NCBI GenBank assembly: GCA_963832835.1
Contig: CAWHVD010000001.1
Span: 1,240,001 to 1,304,000 of the forward strand
Length of the DNA stretch: 64,000 nucleotides
Direction: 5' to 3'
Source: CAVPKN01 sp963832835
GTDB taxonomy: Bacteria; Chlamydiota; Chlamydiia; Chlamydiales; JAAKFR01
This document shows, one piece after another, positions 59,978-64,000 of this stretch (positions are counted from its first letter, which is position 1; each line of letters opens with the position of its first letter). Both the position numbers and the translations under genes were made by a program. A model generated the notes under the pieces. That model made no database searches, was not told the origin of the DNA, and was given only the letters and a program-made list of their open reading frames with translations.

Positions 59978-62439
59978 TAATAGGTTTTGTACCACTTCAA
60001 GATGCCTTTGCCGCCATTGGGGGTGAGGCCGTTTAGTGAGCCGCCATAGTCGGCTTCGAGGTAGAAGTTGTGAAACAGGCGGGTTTGGATGAGGACCGAG
60101 TCGAAGTTGCCCGAGATGCTTTTGTTGATTCCCACAAACGTGCCTTGAGAGAGGTACTTACCTACTTGGAAGGTAAGGTCGGCTGAGTCGATATCGCAAT
60201 CGGTAATGCTGAATACATCGATGCCCAGCTTGTTTTTGATTTTGTCAAAGGTACTCGGACCTGAATATTTCCCTGAAAGAGAGACCAAAATAGAGGCAAG
60301 GCGGCACGCCTGCATGGGTGTGAGCTCATTGATGTCCTCTTGGAACAAGATCCACGAAAGAATTTGGTTCGTATTCAGCGGAGGATTGGAACAAAAAGAG
60401 ATGCGTGTGCTATCCAGATTGCCTGTAACAAGTATAGAGGCAGTCAAGCTGGGAAGCTCATAATCGCCCTTGAGGTCGACAAAGATATCATGAGGCTCTA
60501 ACCCTGCAATCAGAATGCGACCATGAACCAAATCAAAGGTCTGGTTGATAATATCAAAGCGGCCCTGGACTAAGCGGAGCTTCCCATCGAATTGGAAATC
60601 TTTTTGCTCACCTGTGATGTGCAGCGTGCCTCTCCATTCAGAATCGAGGCCTCTTCCGTCAATATAAAGATGTCGATCGGCATCTAACATAAGATCCCAA
60701 ACCACAGGAATGATTTTACGTGGCAGCTCCTCTTCGGGTTTTGGAGCACATATGGGGTTAATATAGCAGACTTCAACTATGGGCACTTGCACGGGCAATC
60801 CGGAAGGGATCGCAAGATGCCCTTCCACCAGATTGGCATGGCCAGAAATGGTCATGCCTTGAGTGCTACCTTCAAGGATCACTTCGGCATTGACGGTGAG
60901 AGTGAGCGGATCTACACCCAAAATCAGATAGCGATTGGCAAAGAGATTTAAAGAAAAGGGAAAGTGGTTGTCTGGGTCCCATAGAATGTATCCCGAACCG
61001 GTCAGATCCCCCTGATCCTTGTCGTGAGCACTAAGAGATCGGATTTGGAGTGCATTTCCTACCCCTTCCATCTCCAACTGAATGCCGTGGAAAAGAGCGC
61101 CTGTGGAAAAACTTTCGATCTGTCCATCAGAGTAAAACAGATGCCCCGCGAGCTCAGGGTTATTCCAAGTGCCTGTTGCCTGCAAATCGAGATCGATACA
61201 GCCGCGCGCAATCAGCGACGCGTTTTCTAAAAATGCCAGTATAGGATCAATGGAACCATACCCACAGACCCGCAGGGAAAAAGGAGCATCCTCATCGATA
61301 TCAACCTGTAGAGAAGGGCGGATATGGAGTGGCAGCTCTAGGTCAAGGGTGAATGGGTTTTCGCCGAGTCCTTCTATTGTACCCTTTACGGCGACACCGC
61401 CAGCAGTAGCACTGCCATTCACGTAAAGTCTTACTTTAGGAAAGACCTCATAGGCTGGATCTAAAACGTTAAATTCAGGAACAGCAAGAATAAAATTTAA
61501 AATTCCACTCTGGCCAGTTTTTCCAGTTTGGTACGTTCCGTCCATGATGATTTCGGGAAAAAAAGCCTTTTTCCAGTTGATCTGGTGTGCATGTAAATGG
61601 TAGCCCAGAAGACCGGTATTCAAATCGAAAGTACCGGACATCTTCCACTGCCGGTCTCCGTAATGAAATAAGATCGGCCCGGCAGAGGGATTCAAATCGG
61701 CGCGCACGACAAAAGGGCGATCTAGCAAAATCCCTGAAGCCATCATTTTACGGGTTTTCAAATCTATTTCTAGGTCTCCACTCAGCGCAAAGCCCTCTTT
61801 TTTTCCATGCCATGTGCCCACAAAATCTTGTCCATTCCATCGGTAGGTACCAGAAAGCCATAGATCATCAGTGGTTTGATCGGGTTTAAACTGGGCGATA
61901 GTATGGAGGATCTCTTTTTCTTTATCCCCTTCAATTGTAACGCTTATCTGCCCGGGTAATTGGGAATGGTTTAGGGAGAATTTCAGGAAAAAGTTATCCT
62001 GAAGTTCAGCAATGCCAGATAGTTTAAGATTTTTCAGATCATTATATGAGAGTGACTTAATTGTGAAGGAGTGCACATCGATCGGCAGAGGAAAGGAGGG
62101 CCATTGCTTTCCTGTAGAGTGCACCTCAGCATGCCCTATTTTCAAATCGGTGATGAGTATCCGACCATATAAAAGAGAAGCTGGCAAAAACGTGATGCGG
62201 GCCTCATCTATCTTTGCATCCAGTGTATCGGTATGGTAATGAATTGCATGCAGATGAGCCCAGAAGGGAAGGATGCCTTTGATCTTACCGATTTTCAAGG
62301 CCCCTTCGGTTTTTTTCTCTATCCAGCGAGCAAGCTTTTCGTGGGCATAGTCGGTCTGTGCCACCACCACTGCAACGATGAGTAGCAGCACAGTAAGGAG
62401 AAGGGTGATTCTGATCCATTTGCCCAAAATTCTTCTCAT
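59977..62439 (-). CDS. tamB: TamB-like translocation and assembly module protein
   Basis: 820 residues. An N-terminal signal anchor (residues 10-28) is followed by a long beta-rich periplasmic stretch of repeated short strands and a C-terminal DUF490 domain (GRFDIINQTFDLVHGRILIAGLEPHDIFVDLKGDY to FYLEADYGGSLNGLTPNGGKGILKWYKTY). TamB-type proteins bridge the two membranes, helping outer-membrane assembly and lipid transport. It is shorter than the E. coli protein (1259). Its ATG shares one base with the tamA stop (TGATG), so they are coupled. Confidence 0.92.
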   Translation of the reverse strand: MRRILGKWIRITLLLTVLLLIVAVVVAQTDYAHEKLARWIEKKTEGALKIGKIKGILPFWAHLHAIHYHTDTLDAKIDEARITFLPASLLYGRILITDLKIGHAEVHSTGKQWPSFPLPIDVHSFTIKSLSYNDLKNLKLSGIAELQDNFFLKFSLNHSQLPGQISVTIEGDKEKEILHTIAQFKPDQTTDDLWLSGTYRWNGQDFVGTWHGKKEGFALSGDLEIDLKTRKMMASGILLDRPFVVRADLNPSAGPILFHYGDRQWKMSGTFDLNTGLLGYHLHAHQINWKKAFFPEIIMDGTYQTGKTGQSGILNFILAVPEFNVLDPAYEVFPKVRLYVNGSATAGGVAVKGTIEGLGENPFTLDLELPLHIRPSLQVDIDEDAPFSLRVCGYGSIDPILAFLENASLIARGCIDLDLQATGTWNNPELAGHLFYSDGQIESFSTGALFHGIQLEMEGVGNALQIRSLSAHDKDQGDLTGSGYILWDPDNHFPFSLNLFANRYLILGVDPLTLTVNAEVILEGSTQGMTISGHANLVEGHLAIPSGLPVQVPIVEVCYINPICAPKPEEELPRKIIPVVWDLMLDADRHLYIDGRGLDSEWRGTLHITGEQKDFQFDGKLRLVQGRFDIINQTFDLVHGRILIAGLEPHDIFVDLKGDYELPSLTASILVTGNLDSTRISFCSNPPLNTNQILSWILFQEDINELTPMQACRLASILVSLSGKYSGPSTFDKIKNKLGIDVFSITDCDIDSADLTFQVGKYLSQGTFVGINKSISGNFDSVLIQTRLFHNFYLEADYGGSLNGLTPNGGKGILKWYKTY

Positions 62440-64000
62440 CAGAACGTTTGTCCTATGCTTGCATAAATTTGAAACGAGTCGTCAACCCCTTTTCTTTTGT
62501 CGATCGGAAAGGCGATATCTAACCGGAAAGGTCCAAGTGGAGTTAGGTAACGGATACCACAGCCGTAGGAGCGCAGCAACTTTTCATTTAATCTGGGAAA
62601 AGATGTGCCGTAAACGTTGCCGATATCAAAAAAGATCGCGAAGTATAGATTTTCCCACCATACCCGGATGCGCGGCTCTATTGAGTAGACCATGATGGAT
62701 CTGCCGCCAATCGGTTTGGTGCCATCCAAAGGGCTGACTGTCAAATATTTGTAGCCTCTCAGAGTCGTAGAGGAGCCTGCGTAGAATCGTTTGGGTGCCG
62801 GTACGAGATTAAGGGGCTGGCCTACAATCGAGCCGATTTGCGCGCAGCTGGCAATTAAGAGCCTACCTGATGGAGTGATCGGTTGATAGGTGGCTGCAAA
62901 CAACTCTTGTTTATAGAAGAAGATGTGAGAATCACCTATCGCTTGGTAAGGAGTACCAAAGTACGCGATGGTGGTGCCTGAAGTGGGATTTAGAAGGCGG
63001 TTAGAGGTATCCCAACGTGCCTGCACCGGCATGCTGAGCAAGTTGTAGTTGGCATCGTGAGTTGATTTAGTGCTGAGCAGCCATTCATACCTGCCGCCAA
63101 TGTTATATGAGAAACAATTGTTAATTTTTTTGCTGAAACGGACCAGGAAACTCACCTCGCGCTCAATAAAGCCGGGAGTGTCCTCGCGGCGCAGCTCTGC
63201 ACTGTAAAGAAGATCTTGGTTTCGGCCGAAAAAATCGGGTATCCCGTAAAGAAATGTGGCCCGTTTAACGACCTCAGAATACTCTCCCACCGCAGAAAAA
63301 GCATCTCCCCATCCCGTCAGGTTGTCGTGGCCCCATTGCACTAAAGCTCCGGCAGATTCATCGGTGCTATAGCTCACCCCTACGCCAACGTGGCGGAACT
63401 TCTTTTCTTCGAGTTGGATGATCATTGGTAGGGTCCCGTCCTCATCCACAGCATCAGCGGGACGGATAGCGACAAAGGTAAAGAGTCCCGACTCTTGAAT
63501 ATAGGTGTCTGTGCAAGCCATCTTTTTGGGATTATAGAGCTCACCTTTTCTCCACATGATCCGCCTTTTAATATAGCCGGGCCTAATCTTTCTCAACCCT
63601 TCAATATGAAGAGGCCCAAAATAGGCAAGCGGCCCCGATTCGATCACATAGGTAACCGAAACCCCTTTGCATTCCTGATCGACCACAACCACTCGCTCTG
63701 TCACACAAGCCAGAGGGTATCCGCAGGCGCCCAGTTCCTCAAGAATTTGTTCTTCGGTGTCTAAAATCATATCAGAGCGTGCGGGGAGGCCCATCTGCAG
63801 GTTCAAGCATCTTTCTCGGACCCACCAGGGAACCCCCTCAGAATCGACAAGGGAAAGAGCGTTAAAAACATATTGAGGACCCGGTACAATCCGTACTTGT
63901 ACTGTTATATTTGGAAATTCCCCCAAATAGAGCAAACAGACATCTGCTTCGTAGTAACCAAAAGAGTGCAAGGCACATATTATGGCCTTTTTATCCTTCT
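62439..64000 (-). CDS. tamA: TamA-like Omp85 outer membrane protein, 5' end outside window
   Basis: At least 520 residues are present; the frame stays open to the window edge, so the N-terminus and signal peptide are missing. Residues near the visible start (LHSFGYYEADV) are a POTRA motif, and about two POTRA domains precede the barrel. The 16-strand Omp85 barrel has YAGSSTTLRGY (the L6 loop RGY motif), FAIFFDIGNVYG and the terminal PFRLDIAFPIDKRKG...FQIYASIGQTF ending in Phe. With TamB it forms the translocation and assembly module. Confidence 0.93.
   Translation of the reverse strand, partial: KDKKAIICALHSFGYYEADVCLLYLGEFPNITVQVRIVPGPQYVFNALSLVDSEGVPWWVRERCLNLQMGLPARSDMILDTEEQILEELGACGYPLACVTERVVVVDQECKGVSVTYVIESGPLAYFGPLHIEGLRKIRPGYIKRRIMWRKGELYNPKKMACTDTYIQESGLFTFVAIRPADAVDEDGTLPMIIQLEEKKFRHVGVGVSYSTDESAGALVQWGHDNLTGWGDAFSAVGEYSEVVKRATFLYGIPDFFGRNQDLLYSAELRREDTPGFIEREVSFLVRFSKKINNCFSYNIGGRYEWLLSTKSTHDANYNLLSMPVQARWDTSNRLLNPTSGTTIAYFGTPYQAIGDSHIFFYKQELFAATYQPITPSGRLLIASCAQIGSIVGQPLNLVPAPKRFYAGSSTTLRGYKYLTVSPLDGTKPIGGRSIMVYSIEPRIRVWWENLYFAIFFDIGNVYGTSFPRLNEKLLRSYGCGIRYLTPLGPFRLDIAFPIDKRKGVDDSFQIYASIGQTF

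Overview
The window looks like chromosome from a member of the Chlamydiae, most likely an environmental (Parachlamydiales-type) lineage. The evidence is a Pkn1-type kinase with a C-terminal formylglycine-generating-enzyme-like domain next to ligA, the dnaA-yidC and trxB-acpS neighbourhoods also found in Chlamydia, the long insertion-bearing form of IspG, several proteins with the two-lobed hydrophobic profile of inclusion membrane (Inc) proteins, and CesT-like type III secretion chaperones. The amount of mobile DNA, small repeats and extra metabolism argues against a reduced Chlamydia/Chlamydophila genome. No species call is possible from sequence reading alone.

Layout. 1-8.3 kb: a hypothetical gene at the edge, a TDT/SLAC1-type channel, an Inc-like protein, an outer-membrane-like protein, trxB, acpS, a membrane PIN-TRAM protein with a small membrane partner, lgt and a GDP-L-fucose synthase. 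8.3-10.4 kb: an acetate kinase gene and what looks like a group II intron remnant, bracketed by 85-bp inverted repeats. 10.6-11.9 kb: a large Inc-like protein. 12.1-23.5 kb: an integrated mobile island. It is bounded by direct repeats that end in the 3' half of a CAT-anticodon tRNA-like sequence, and each end carries a tandem GCGGTACA pair. It encodes a tyrosine integrase, an AlpA/Xis-like regulator, a DUF3987 primase-helicase-like gene broken by two insertion sequences and a G-run frameshift, and a complete DarT/DarG toxin-antitoxin pair. 23.6-33.3 kb: an ABC-F protein, a DUF3417-type glucan phosphorylase, a nucleotidyltransferase-TPR fusion of 1165 residues and an unknown 495-residue protein. 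33.4-46.8 kb: dnaA, yidC, a lipoprotein-like or secreted helical protein, pkn1, ligA, a possible membrane-anchored cysteine protease, miaB, a HemJ-like protein, rplM and rpsI. 47-51.6 kb: nested small repeats, an Inc-like gene, yqgE, and an mlaD-mlaF-mlaE lipid-transport operon followed by a 245-bp palindromic repeat. 51.6-58.0 kb: a tightly overlapping operon of three related modular proteins and two CesT-like chaperones, read here as a candidate type III secretion effector family. 58.1-64 kb: ispG, tamB and the 3' part of tamA.

How it fits together. Core functions are redox (trxB), CoA-dependent activation of acyl carrier protein (acpS), lipoprotein maturation (lgt), membrane insertion (yidC), outer-membrane assembly (tamAB), phospholipid transport (mla), replication and repair (dnaA, ligA), tRNA modification (miaB) and isoprenoid synthesis (ispG). 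Accessory functions aimed at the host or at other mobile DNA are the Inc-like proteins, the chaperone-effector operon, the candidate protease, the TPR protein and the DarTG island. A non-autonomous 163-bp repeat (four complete copies and one end fragment) has shaped the 43-60 kb part and touches two stop codons.
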